In this document: positions 20,414 to 33,800 of the stretch, one piece after another | Numbering within the stretch: the first letter of the stretch is position 1 | Layout of the letters: every line of letters begins with the position of its first letter | Made by a program: the position numbers and the translations under genes | NCBI GenBank assembly: GCA_033961575.1 | Contig: CM066730.1 | Location: 112,959,523 to 113,023,522, forward strand | Length of the DNA: 64,000 nucleotides | Reading direction: 5' to 3' | Source of the DNA: Aselliscus stoliczkanus | Taxonomy: Eukaryota; Chordata; Mammalia; Chiroptera; Hipposideridae | The notes under the pieces: model-generated | The model's database searches: none | The model's input: the letters and a program-made list of their open reading frames with translations, nothing else | What the model was told of the DNA's origin: nothing

Positions 20414-21029
20414 TTACTTTTATTTTCAGGTTGGGATTTTTGCTCTTTTGCTCTTTCCAATTGTATAAAATAGCAACAGAAAAGTGGGAGTTGGAAAGGA
20501 AACAAGGAGGAATGAGGTACAAGGGGAGCTTGCTCTTGACACACTGACCTGAGGAGGCCTGGGGCAGAAATGCTCATTCATCAACTTTTGCCTGTAACTG
20601 AGTCTTCAGCTTAAACCTTTTAATTTCTAATTCACCATTGTCTCTGAGGAAGGGAGAGGTAGGGACCATGTAGCCTAATGCCCGCAGGATTCAGTTGCTG
20701 TCTTTAGTGGGGGAAAGCCCAGCTTCTCCATTTGGAGCAGTGGTAGCTGTGAAGTGACAACTTCACTTATGTGAAGCATCTCACATCACCAGAACAGCTG
20801 CAGGTAGAATGAAAAAGAAATGTGCCTGGAGACAGAACAGATTCGAGTCTTTCTGGCTCTCTAATGGGATTGTGGGTGCTGGTGGAAGCAATTTCTTCAT
20901 CCCTGAGCTCAGTGTTCCTCATTGTAATTTGCATTAGGATTGATTTATCACTGGTTCTCAACCCTGGATCCACATTGGATTAGATTTACCTTTCATCTCT
21001 TACACAGGTTTTTTTTGTTATTTTTTTTT

Positions 21030-21103
21030 TAGCATCAAGAGCAAATTTGGCTCAGAGAGAATGTCCTGGCTGCCTTTATTTATTGGAGGGGAAAACAATA
21101 AAT
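21030..21103 (+). repeat. Direct repeat copy 2 (about 73 bp)
   Basis: The sequence tagcatcaagagcaaatttg through ggaggggaaaacaataaat has only a few differences from the copy 690 bp upstream and again follows a T run. Confidence 0.8.
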
Positions 21104-22979
21104 GGCATCCAGGAACAAATGGACTGCCTAAAGATGGGGTCCTCATTTCTACCCCGAGTTGCACTCTCAAAGGTTGGAAAACACTCATTGGCTATAAATC
21201 ACTGCTCAGGCCCAGGCTTCCTTCAGACACCTGATGAAGCTTCTTTCTTGAACGTTCTGAAAATTGGGAAGAAGCAAATCAGCGCTTCTCAGAAATTAAG
21301 TGGTTTGTTTTTTTTCTTCTACCTGATGAAGTTATGCAGGACCACTTGAGGGCAGAGTTTGGCTCTGGGTTTTTCCAAATGGATATGTTTGAACATGGAA
21401 AGTACAGAAGTTCAGAGATTTTCTTGTTATTCTTCATTGACATTTTTATTAATATATACTTTTTATTAGCTTAAAATAAACTCTGTTTCTTGATTTTGAT
21501 ACACAGTTCTATTCTGAAAAACAAATCAATCTCCCAGTGACTTGATTTTTCTTCACACAGGATGATTCTTGCATTTTGTAGCCAAAGGATTTTGATGACT
21601 TCTAAAAAAGGAGAAAAATCAAAAACCGTTTCCCTTCTGGAAACTACAACTCCTTCCCTTACTTGAATATCATAAATGGCTCTATAGATATGGCATTTCA
21701 TTGGTCTGTCATATGTCAAACCAAATTAAAAACTCAGGTTTTAATGAATACTTGTCACATTCTATAGCTGTTCTCAACTAGGACGATGAGACAGAAGAGA
21801 CGCATGAAATCTGTGGCTTAACAATCCATGGCTTGTGTTCCTGTGGTCATTCTAGTCTCAGGTCCTCCCTCACCATCAGTCTCACTGCCTGATTAATAGT
21901 TAGTTAAGCCTTAGGGGTTGGGAGAGGACTCAGATGAGATGATGACTGCTTCTCGGTGATGATGACCCCCGCACTGGATAGAGCCACTCTACTGCATTAT
22001 ACAGTAGAGTGTGAGTGTGAGTGTGCTGTGGCGGCAACATCCAATTTGAGTTTCCCACAGCATTGGGAGCACTTTGGCACTCGTAGACATTCATTGTAAG
22101 GGCACAACCAAAAATACATGAATTTTTCATTGCAGGGCTTAGCCTGTGCATACTGTGCCAAGAATGTAGCAGGAAAGAAGTAAACTCAGAAACTGCCAAA
22201 GTGAAGCCAAAATTTTCAGAGAGACACAGGTGATGAGTATCATGGTTAGGTTGGAGTGGTGGTTGGGGACCCTTAGCAAGAGCTGTTGATTCTAGCATTT
22301 CTTTTTGTTACTCATTTTGTGTCTCTTTCCTCACAGTTTCTCTGAAATGTAATTACTGGATAGAATTTCCACCAGGGCCAAACTGTGGGCTGTTGAGTGA
22401 GTTAGCCTCAGAAGCCATCAGAGCATAGGTGGATTTTTGAAAGGAAAGGGCCAAGGATTTATAGTTACCCCAGTCTTAGTTATAGTAAGGACCCTCTTCT
22501 TTTGTCAGTCTGTGGCTGGACAACAGGTCTGTCTTTGGTCATTTGGGTCCCTGCACTATGTACATGAAAGTGCCCAAGGAACAAGCCAGTATTTAGAGCT
22601 TGGAATAGCTGAGATTTTTCTCAGGGCCTTTCACTGTCCATGTGCTTCAAAGCAGGAACAACAAAAGAATAAATAAATATCTCGTTAAAGGTAAATATAT
22701 GGCCAATTATAACAGTTATTATTATTGTAACAACAGCCTGTCACTTTTTGTTTTCAACTATATTTAAGAAACCAACTTAAAATAGAGCCTACAATCCAGT
22801 ATTATTTTGGCTTTGATTTGTAACTCACATTTTGTTTTGTATATAATTTAAGAGATTAATGCTTTGAAATGATCAGTTTACATTTCTGGACAATGTATAA
22901 GGATGTTGTTTTGTGCCATCAACAACTGAAAGGGGTGAGAACAGAGCTGTAAAAGAGCAGAGTTTTTATATTATTCAAA

Positions 22980-24870
22980 TTGAATTGGTATAAATTCAAA
23001 TTAAAGTGTGATAATTTTTAGGATGTTAAATATAATCCCCATGGTAACCACAAAGAAAAGTCTTCAATATATACAAAAGGAAATGATTAAAGAATTAAAA
23101 CCTTTTGTATAAAAAAGTCAACTAAACATAAAAAAAGTGCAGTAAATGAAGGATAGAAACTACAAGACATATAGAAAACAAATAGCAAAATGATAGATGT
23201 AATTGCTCTTTATCAGTAATTACTCTAAATGTAAATGGATTAAATTCTACAATCAAAAAATAGAAATTCATAGAATTTATTTAAAAAAACATGATCCACC
23301 TATATGCTTTCTACAAGACTTACTTTAAATCCAAAGACACAAACAGGCTGTAAGAGAAATGATGGCTAAGAACAGTTCATGAAAATAGTAACAAAAAGAG
23401 AGTATGGGTGGCTATACTAATCTCATACAAACTTCAAAATCAAAAAGTTATAAGAGACACAGAAGGACATTATATATTATTAAAAGGTTCAGTATAGATA
23501 TTGAGAAAGGTATAATAATTATAAGCATTTATGTACCCTAATAGCAGACCATGAAAATTTATAAAGCCAAAAGTCACTGATCTGAAATGAAAATAAACAG
23601 TTCTACCAAAATAGTTAGAGTTCAATATCCCACTCTCAATAATGGAAAGAAAAATCAGACAGAAAATAAGTGAAGTAATGGAAAATTGAACAATGAAGTA
23701 AACCAACTAGATCCAACAGAACCCTCTGAAAATAAAGACAGCATACACATTCTTCTCAAGGGCACATGGAACATTTTTCAGGATAGACCATATGTTAACC
23801 ACAAATTAAGTCTGAACTGGTATAAAAAGACAGATATCATACAAACTATCTTCTTTGACCACAATGGAGGAAGTTAGAAATCAATAACAGAAGTAAAAGT
23901 GGAATGTTAACTAATTCGTGGAAATTAAACAACACACTCTTAAATGACCAAATGATCAAGAAAGAAATCACAATGGAAATTGAAAAACACTGAGAGACGA
24001 ATGATAACGATAACACAAAATACCAAAACTTATGGGACGCAGTGAATGTAGTGCTAAGAGGAAATTTATAGATATTAAATGCTTACATGAAAAAAAAAAA
24101 AGAGAAAGATCTCAAATTAAAAATCTAATTTTTCAGCCAGCCGAATGGCTCATTGGTTAAGAATTGGCTTGCCAGTGCGAGCTCTGAGCAGCAGGACCAC
24201 TGGTTCAGATCTCACATGGGCCAGTGACGCTAAATGATTAGAGTAGAAATAAATGAAACAGAGCATAGAAAAATAATAGAGAAAAATCAATGAAACCAGG
24301 AGTTGGTTATTTGAAATGAACCAATTTAACAAAGCTTTAGCTAGATTGATTAAGAAAAAAGAGAGAGAAAACACAAATATTGAAATTAGAAATGAAAATG
24401 GGGAGCTTACTACTGATTTTATTTTTTATTTTTTAGAAAGAAAAGGATTATAAGAGAGTACTATGAACAATTAATTGCACACCAACAAATTAGATAACCT
24501 AGATGAACTGGACAAATTCCTAAAAAGACAAAATCTACCAAGACTAATTCATAAAGAAAATTATCATTGACTTACAATTGGTAAGGAGATTTAATAATCA
24601 AATTTTTCATGCCAAAAAAACCCAACCTGATGGCTTTACTGGTGAGCTCTACAGCATTTGAAGAACACCAATGCGTCTCAGAATTTTAAAACAATTGAAG
24701 AGGAAGAAACACTTCCTAACTCATTTTATGAGCCCAGTATTATGCTGATACCAAAGACACTACAAGAAAGGAAAACTACAGGTCGATATTCCTGATGAAT
24801 ATTGATACAAAATTCATCAACGAAATATAAGGAAACTGAATTCAGCAGCACATTAAAAGAATTATACTCC
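22980..24870 (+). mobile_element. Worn L1 fragment (ORF2 endonuclease to reverse transcriptase)
   Basis: Stretches match L1 ORF2 in order but with many breaks: actctaaatgtaaatggatt (endonuclease start) at about 23222, cttctcaagggcacatggaa at about 23752, ggatagaccatatgttaacc at about 23782, and ctacaggtcgatattcctga near 24776 in the reverse transcriptase. It is old and has no usable frame. Confidence 0.85.
24136..24232 (+). mobile_element. SINE fragment inside the worn L1
   Basis: The sequence gccagccgaatggctcattg, then ggttaagaattgg and ctcacatgggccagtgacgc is the tRNA-like head of the local SINE family. It lacks a long tail. Confidence 0.8.
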
Positions 24871-25119
24871 ATGACCCTCCATGACCAAGTGGAGTTTATC
24901 TCTCATCTTCCTAGTTTGAGGTGGTTACTGGTAAACACTGGTAGCTGTTTCCTCATATCTATTCTTTCCTTCTCCTATACTAATAGAACACCTGCTTATT
25001 TTCTGTGTACATGTTTTCTGAGATTACTCATGGTAATTCCAGCTTCCCCTGTGGCTGGACATGGTAATGAGATAACTTAAATCTATTGTTTGTAAGCAGA
25101 AGAGATAAGTTATTATTAT

Positions 25120-25260
25120 TATTATTATTCATTAAAGTTTATTGGGGTGACAATGGTCAGTAAAGTTACATAGGTTTCAAGTGTACAATTCTGTAATACA
25201 TCATCTATATAGCACATTGTGTGTGCACCACCCAGAGTCAGTTCTTAAAGCAGGGGCCTA
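25120..25260 (-). mobile_element. L1 3' end, truncated
   Basis: The sequence cattaaagtttattggggtg ... ggtttcaagtgtacaattct is the reverse complement of a mammalian L1 3' end. A TTA repeat precedes it (tail of the insert). Confidence 0.7.
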
Positions 25261-25959
25261 TCCTTCTCCAATGTGCATATTACAAATATGATGGCATAGC
25301 ACCTTACATCTTGGGCTGCCACTTACAGTTGACTGAGCATATGATATAAGTATGGCTCCTGGGTACAAATCCTTCATGACAAATCTACCCTATCAGTTGT
25401 GGACTACTAAACCTGGAATTTATGAAAGAGAGTAATATATTGAAATTGTTTATGAGACATTGTTTTCTATTTCTCACAAGTAAACCTAATTCTAGCTGAT
25501 ATAAGCTAATACAATCACTTTAGTATTACTTTGGGGGCAGTGGCCATAGTATTATAAATATTTTTATCCCAGGAAACAAGCCCAGTTTCAGGTGCATAAT
25601 AAATGGTCATCCAATGCATTTTAATTAATTAAGGATAGTATTGATAGGACTGGATGTCAAGGAGTGAAAACAGAATGCATACCGTTCAAAAAATACTAGG
25701 TGACCTGGAGCCATTGATGAAAAACTGATCATGCAAAGAAAGAGCCTGGTCCAGTGACTGCTGAGTTGTATGTGGAATGAGGGCCCTGACTCTGTTGAAT
25801 TAAAAGGAACCCATCTAGTCATACTATTACATTAAATAATGTTTTGTTGGTATACAAGAGTCAATAGAAAGTTCCTATATGTTACTATTCTAGGAGTATA
25901 TTGGGTAATCAGTTGTTGAGAAAGATTATTTTGCCAGATAAGTGATTGCGAAGCAAGGC

Positions 25960-26195
25960 ATGGTGACACAAACTTCCCTGGTTTGAACTCCAGGATCTAC
26001 TACTTTTTCATGTATAAATTTGAGCATATCCCTCAGTCTTCCTGAACTTCACCTACTACATATGCAAAGTGGGCATAATAACCTGAAATTTGCGAGGTTC
26101 TTGTCACTACCTGTGAGGTCAAGTATGTAATGCATGTGTCACAGAGCTCAGCACAATGTAGACTCTCAATGCATGATAAGCATTGATTGAATTTT
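25960..26195 (+). mobile_element. MIR (old tRNA-derived SINE)
   Basis: The MIR core order is visible: ggtttgaactccaggatcta, then a 'cctcagtcttcctgaacttc' block, then atgcaaagtgggcataataa, then catgtgtcacagagctcagc and the end ctctcaatgcatgataag. It is diverged, as expected for MIR. Confidence 0.75.
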
Positions 26196-26439
26196 ATTTT
26201 TATTATGGAGGTAAAACTTTGGAGGCTGGTCATATCTGCTGTTTCATCATTACCATCATCAGAGATTATGGTCGAGGAAGCCCTCTTGTGGTCTGCTAAT
26301 ACAATACTACATTTTGTGTCATAGACAAGTATGGAGTACTTTTATATAACAGTGCTGATGTACACATGCTTTGATTAACCTTGAGACAGAGAGTGAATTT
26401 GTGATCTTATTTCTACTGAAGTTTCCTTTGGGTTTGCAG

Positions 26440-26635
26440 GTTGCCATGGCGTCTGGACCGATCATGTTGGTTCCCATGTGTTTGGTGGAAAACAAGAATG
26501 AGCAGTTGTCAGTGAACCAGAAGGCCTTAAGGATTCTTTACAGGATTTCTCAACCTGTGGTGGTTGTGGCCATTGTCGGGCTCTATCGTACAGGAAAATC
26601 CTACTTGATGAACTGTCTTGCAAGAGAAAAGTGTG
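26440..26635 (+). CDS. GBP6-like: Gene B exon 2, start codon and P-loop
   Basis: The acceptor gggtttgcag is followed by gttgcc and ATG at 26446, a good Kozak context (gccATGg). It encodes [20 protein letters not shown] ... [19 protein letters not shown]. The GxxxxGKS P-loop is intact with Arg48, Lys51 and Ser52. The in-frame upstream ATG at 26371 lies before the acceptor and is intronic. The donor is gtgagt, and the exon ends one base into a codon. Confidence 0.95.
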
Positions 26636-29600
26636 GTGAGTCAAGTCCTGTGACAGGGGCCATTTGCTTGACTCCAGTGGAATCTCAGCTTTTTACCAGT
26701 CCTCCAGGGTCACATGAAGGGAGATTCCAAATTTCTTATTAAACACATCTTCTAATTCTAATTCTCACCAGAAAAATTGCAACTCGACTTTTTGTTTCTT
26801 ATTTTTTTTTTTTTAAGATTAATTAAAATCTTGGGGAAGGTAACAGTGTTGGGGAATTGGGGAAAGGGAACATTGTTTTTCCAGGACCTATCAGCTCCAA
26901 GTCAAGTTGTCCTTCAATCTTAGTTGTGGAGGGACGCAAGCTCAGCTCCAAGTTCAGTCAGTGTTTTCAATCTAGTTTCCGGGGGTTGGGGGGAGAGTTC
27001 AGGGGGGATGGCACATTGTCCACCATCTCAAGTGCAAGTCATAGCAGCAACCTTGTTAAGAGCATGCTCTAACCAACAGAACCATCTGGCAGCCCATTGG
27101 TAGTTCGGGGGCAGCTCACTGGCCCAAGTGGGAATCGAACTGGCTACTCAGTTGCTCAGAGGTCACGCTCTAACGAAGTGAGCCACCCAGCCTGCCCCTG
27201 TTTCTAATTCTTACTCTTATCATTTCTGCTTCCTAAGAAAGGAAAATCTCTCCTACTAGTATTCTCAAAGTCATCTTTTCTAACCTGCCAGGCATTGAGC
27301 TCTTACAGTTGATGTCTCCCACATCATATTTTGCTTTCTCTACTTGTATTCTTTTTAATAACCAACAAGCTTGAATATCTTTCATCTTAAAAATCCTCCC
27401 TGGACTCCATATCTCATTATAACTGTCGCTCCTCCCTCGCCCCCCCACCCGCTTTTCTTTTTACTCCTCTTCAAGCTAAAATATTTTATCTTAATTGCCT
27501 TTTCCCACTTCTCTTCCCACCTCTCACTTGAATGGACTCATCTCTGGTTTAATCACCAACAGTCCACCAAATGCTCTTGTTATACTTACTAATGACCTCC
27601 ATTTTGTATGGTTCAATGGATGTTTCTTTGTATCCATTTTAGTCCCCTGTTTGGCATCATAACTCATAGTTGACTTCTCTCTGCCCCTTGAAATTCTTTC
27701 CTTTCTTGGTTTCTGAGGCACCACACTCTTCTGGGTTTCTTTCTAGTTCTGCATTTAGTTCTCTTCAGTCTCTCTATCACCCTCCAACTTTTCATCCATC
27801 AGCTGAATTTAAGGTCACCCTAGGACTTGGCCCTAGGATATTTTCCCTCCTCTATACCCTCTCAAAATGATGTCATCCAATGTCTGGACTTTAAATGTCA
27901 CTCTTATTCTCATACCTCTCTAACTGATATTTCTTGACATAATATCTCTTTTGATATTCAGACTCATTGATCAAATAGCCACCTAAATTTTTTCTTTTTG
28001 AAAGTTATCCAGTTTAAGTTATCATGTTCATAATAAAAGTCTTGATCAATCCCCACTCCTAAACCCAAATGAAATGAATCTAAACAAAGCAAAATAAAAG
28101 AACATATTCTGCTTTTTCAAACATTTTCTTCCCAATAGTGTACCAGTGACTTTCAGTCTCAAGCCTAAAAACTTACATTCCTTACTTAGTTTAGCTCCCG
28201 TATCCAATTCACACATCAGGCCTCTTGTCACTCTTATTAAATATACCTCAAATCTGTTTCTTTCTCTCCATTTTCATTTTACCGTTTTTATTTATGAGGC
28301 TAAGTCAGCCTCATTTTTGCCTGCAATAATTTTTTTCCAGAAGTGTTTTCCTTGATTCTACTTTGACCATCTTTAGTAAATTATCTTCAAAGCAATCGAG
28401 CAAAGTTTAATCTAGTTGCTTTTAATACTCTCCTTAGGCTTGCATTATAGTTACATAAAATCCATACTTCTCAGATGCCAACTATGACCTACTCTTTCCT
28501 ATTTCTCCACATTCATCTTTTATACTTTCTCCATCACTGGTTATACTACAGCCATACTAACTTCCTACTTACCCTTGCAAATTTCAAGCCTTTTCCTAGA
28601 TCTTTGCACTTGTGGTTCACTCTGCTTGCTGTGTTTGCTGTTTCTTCACCCAGCTAGCTCACTTTATTCAAGGTTCTGCACAAATGGCAGTTCCCAAAGA
28701 GGTCTTCCCTGACTGTCCTGACTCATGCTGTTTTTCCACTTAAATTTAACACAATTTGAACATATTTTAAATATTTATATCTTTAGTTATCTATTATTTT
28801 TCTTCTTGTACTAAAATTACAATCAGTAGAGGAAAAAAACCTTACGTGGATTCTTTGCTGATGGGTTTCCAGCAATGAGGACAGTGTGTAAAACATTAAG
28901 CATACAATAAATGCTTCTTTAACTGAATAAGACAAAAATAAATCAGAATATTTATCTTTTAGCTCACTGTTATCTTTATGTGGCTTTAGCTAGCCTTCAT
29001 GGAAATTCTGATTAGAGCATGGTATCTTGGTGCTGCAGAATATCTTGTAGGCTAGCATATCCAAACCCTACAAAGCACATAAGTATGGTTTACTGTAATA
29101 AGAATCTCACACTGGGCATATTAAAATTGTCATAATAAAAATAGAGGACAACCTTCTGAGTTTCATGGGCAGAAAATGAGAATATAGAAGTAGCCTCAAC
29201 CACATATCAACACTTTCTCTCATTTTGGTTCTATGGAGGGCTCTCAGAAGTTCTGTTTTCCCTTAATATAGGAAAAAAATAGCATAAATACAATGTGATA
29301 ATATTTCTCTTAGGGAATGTTTTAACTGTTGCTGGGACCTCATGAATTGGTTGTGATTCACAGCATCTTCCAAACAAGTGAGAAGTGAGATGCAGCCATA
29401 ATCTTTTGAGGATTTAGAAAAGTATGTTTGTTTTTACCCATTCCTGTCTCTGCATACTCCTGCCCATTAAGACCAAATTTCACCTGGCTGGCTCATGAAC
29501 TGGTTATAAATTTTCAGTCTTAGCACTCATTAGCTAAAAGTCTCCAAGGATGGTATTTCTGTCTCTTTTAGCCACTGTTTTTTCTCCTGATCCTTGATCA

Positions 29601-30764
29601 TATCCCCAATGCCTAAAACATACTTAATAAGTAACTATTGAATATATTGTCTTGTTTATTCTTCAGACTATTGAAAGGTCTTGATCTAATTACAATACGT
29701 TCAACTAGCTTACCTTCTTTAGGGAGTCATTGTTGAACAGGTAAAAATCAAAGCTTTCTTTTGTGTAGCATGCCCTTTCTCTCATCGAATGTGTTAGTAG
29801 GCCACGTAGACACAAACAGATTTTTTTACATTGGAAAATGGAATTAGCATTATGAATAAACTAAACTTATGTGAAAGACTATGACTTCCAAAGGTATGAG
29901 TGGTTAGATAATACACAAAGTTGAACATCCTTGAAATGGAGAAAGTAACAAGCTGTATTGGAGGGCATTTATAACCCTGTATGTCTAATTTTGTAGCCCT
30001 TGGACTATCTGTTGTCACTTTATGTTGCTTTCTCCCTTTCCCTTCAGGTTTTCCTCTGGGCTCCACGGTGCAGTCTGAAACCAAGGGCATCTGGATGTGG
30101 TGTGTACCCCACCCTTCCAAGCCGAGTCACACCCTGGTCCTTCTAGACACCGAGGGCCTTGGGGATGTGGAAAAGGTAAGGCAGAGAGTCATAAACAGAT
30201 CCTTTTCATTCTGGATTTTCTCCTTATCTCTTCATGGTCCTTTGCAATTTAACTGCTGTTAAGTGCTGATCTATTCCTGAAATATTGAAATCCAACTATA
30301 TCAAATGAGGCATACTTTGGTCTCTTTAAAATTCATTTCTAGGTAAGCTCAGATAATGTGGTTTATTAGATAAGATCTTTTATTTCTGAGCACCGAAGTG
30401 AATAATTTCATCCATTTTAATAAACCTTTGTTGAGAAGCTGAAAAAAGGCTCGTGAGCTGAGTCATGCACACTTTATACTATGACTAAATGCTGCCTTCT
30501 GCAATAACTTAGGCAACACAAGAACATTTTCTGTCTTCAAGTCTCTTCATTGTCCTGCACAGGAACTTGCTTTTGAGCTTTATTTTCTCTGCCTACCTTC
30601 TGCTCCATGTCAGTCAGACCACATAACTCTACTACTCTACTTATTGCCTTCTAAGTCTCATTTTGCTTCTGCAGGTCTTTCTACTTTGTATGTTTCTTTC
30701 ATTTCTTCAAGTCCACACTTTACAAATCCTTTAATATCCAGCACTAAATCTGTAGGGAAGTTTC

Positions 30765-30855
<91 letters not shown>

Positions 30856-33800
30856 GCACACACACACACACACACAAACTTTCTCTAAAGACGGTATATT
30901 TTGTTTTCCTCTGACAGATTCATTATTTTTATTGGATATATTGACTATTGTTTTCACTGTTAAGACTCACTATTAATATGTAAGCTTTTAAACATATTGT
31001 CGTCTTCTTTGCATTTGTTTTTCAAATGTTTCTAAATACCATGAGATAGTCATCTTAAGTGTAACAATTATCATATTTATCATTGCTTCCCTATAACTAA
31101 GAAAAATATATAACATTTAGTAGCAGTCCATAAATATTGAATTGGCTTTATTTTGAGTAATACTCAAAATAATACTATTCAATTGTGACTAGCATAGTAT
31201 ATATTCTGTAGCTCACTTTTTATTAAATGAACATGTGGTGTCACTTATGAAGAACTAATTGCTTAAAGAGCACATGACCTTTCTTTACACATATTATCTT
31301 ATTTAATCCCATTTAGAAAAAAAGCGTACTTTGAGGAAAGTATTATTACAGTTCTTTCATACAAGAGGAAACTGAAGTCACAACAAATGTCAATCTGATT
31401 GCCAAAACTGAGACTTGCTTTTAGTTCTGCTTTCAAGGTTGTTGTTTTTTTGGTACCAACATTATATAATCTGAAAAAACAAGTGAAAATGATTGAACAA
31501 GTAACTGAGTGAGTTCCTGCAGAGAAGACCAGTGTTTACTCTAATACGTTTTCTAGGGGGATCCTAAGAATGACTCATGGATCTTTGCGCTGGCCGTGCT
31601 TCTGAGCAGCATGTTAGTCTACAACAGCATGAGCACCATCAACCATGATGCCCTGGAGAAACTGCAGTATCCTTCCCAGTTTTATTCAGAAATTGATGGG
31701 ACTGGAGACAAAATCGCATTCTGCTTCCCTGTGGCTGAGTGACCTTTGGTGGAGCACTGGGGACTCAGGGCAAAAGATTAAGGTTATAATAATTTTTTTA
31801 TGAGGGAAATATAGGAATGTGGGTAGGAAGTTCCTTTTCCTTAGCTAGGTCCTAGTTATGTGGCAGAGCTCACAGAACTCATCAGGGCCAAGTCCTCCCC
31901 TACGCCGAATGGAGTAGAAGATTCCACAGAGTTTGTGAGTTTCTTTCCAGACTTTATCTGGACTGTACGGGATTTCACCCTGGAGCTGAAGTTAAACGGT
32001 CTCCCTATCACAGAAGATGAGTACCTGGAGAATGCCTTGAAGCTGATTCCAGGTATCAGAGCAAAGCATGGACAATGGATGGTCCAATAGGGGGTGGGAG
32101 GTACTAAACACTGTCCATCATCTCTGTGGTTGCACTGTATTTGAGGCTACATTGAGCCCCATAGAAATGATTACTGGAACTTAGGTTATTCCTTGACAAG
32201 TTCTAGTGGCTATAGTTAAGCTCACCCAAGAAGAGTGGGACTTAATGTAGCATGAAGCTATTCAAAACTAAATTTCTCTTAAGCTAATTTGTATTTGTTT
32301 GGATGTTAATTTGTACCTTAACATCCAAACACAATGGATGCTAAAACTGAGGTAAAGAACAGACACTTGTTTTCCTTATTCTGTTTCTCCCATTTTGTGT
32401 TGACAAAAACAATGAACTATATAATTGTTAGACATAAAATCACACTGTAGTACAGATTTCCCTCAGTTCTTACTCTTCTTTTTTTTTTATTATTTTTTAA
32501 ATTAGTTTCAGGTGTACAACACAGTGCAATAGTTATACATTTTACCCCTCAAAGTGACAACCCCCCACCCCCAATTCGCCACCCCACTCCACCCCCATAT
32601 CATATATATCTATTACTCTTCCTCTGACTCTCTTCCACAGTATAATCCACATCCCGTGACTATCTATATATATTCAATTACAGTAGGTATACAACCTCCG
32701 CTTTAGTAATTCAGTGCAGTGATCAAACCTCTACTCCATCCATGAAATGGTCTCCCTAACAAGACCTATGATCATCTGACATTCCACAGAATATTTACAA
32801 CATTATTAATTATATTCCCCAAACTGTTTTTCATATCCCAGTGGCAATATTGTAGTTGCCTATTTTTGCTGTCTAATCCCTGCCTCTTCTCCCTCATCCC
32901 CATTCCCCTCCCAATTAGCAACCCTGATTTTTCCTCTATATCTATGAGACAGTTTCTGTTTATTTGCTCATTCATACAGTTTTTCAGATTCCACATATGA
33001 GTGAGATCATATGGTATTTGTCTTTCTCTGACTGACTTATTTCACTTAACATAATAGTCTCTAGGTCCATCCATATTATTGCAAATGGTACGATTTCATT
33101 CTTCTTTATAGCGGAGTAATACTCCATTGTATAAATATACCACAGTTTCTTAATCCAGTCATCTACTGATGGGCATTTTGGTTGTTTCCAAGTCTTAGCT
33201 ATTGTAAATTGTGCTGCTATGAACATAGGGGTGCATAACTTTTTTTGAATAAGTGTCTTCCTTTTTTCAGGATAAATAATACCTAGAAGTGGAATTGCTG
33301 GGTCAAACGGTAGCTCTATTTCCAGTTCTTTGAGATACCTCCATAATGACTTCCATAGTGGCTGCACCAATCTGCAATCCCACCAACAGTGCAGCAGGGT
33401 CCCCTTTTCCCCACAGCCCCTCCAGCACTTGTTGTTTGTTGATTTGTTGATGATAGCCATTCTGACTGGAGTGAGGTGGTATCTCATAGTGGTTTTTATT
33501 TGCATTTCCCTAATGATCAGTGAGGTTGAACTTTTTTTCATATGCCTGTTGGCCATCTGTATGTCCTCTTTAGAGAAATGTCTCTTCATATCTTCTGCCC
33601 ATTTTTTAATTGGGTTGTTTGTTTTTTTGGTGTTGAGTTTCATGAGTGTTTTATAAATTTTGGATATTAACCCCTTATCAGATAAATCATTGGCAAATAT
33701 ATTCTCCCATTCAGTAGGCTTCCTTTTTGTTTTATTAATGGTTTCCTTTGTTGTGAAAAAACTTTTAAGTCTGATATAATCCCATATGTTCATTTTTTCT

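Larger units (their letters stand above)
19645..26439 (+). other. Gene B intron 1 (if exon 1 is right)
   Basis: It contains a CAA repeat (about 19689-19710), two 73-bp direct repeat copies (20341, 21030), a worn plus-strand L1 (about 22980-24870) with a SINE inside, an L1 3' end (about 25120-25260) and a MIR (about 25960-26195). About 19720-20120 is GC-rich without a recognisable gene. Confidence 0.5.
26636..30047 (+). other. Gene B intron 2
   Basis: It contains a long SINE (26804-27198, minus) and an old L2 (about 27480-28925). The rest is AT-rich without recognisable genes. It ends in the strong tract tctccctttcccttcag. Confidence 0.75.
30176..31556 (+). other. Gene B intron 3
   Basis: It holds a large (TC)n(AC)n microsatellite and a worn MIR at about 31265-31440 (minus). 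No other feature is recognised. Confidence 0.75.

Noticed and set aside
26371..26445. Upstream in-frame ATG that would lengthen gene B by 25 residues
   Set aside because: A strong splice acceptor (gggtttgcag) lies between it and the conserved MASGP start, so it is intronic.
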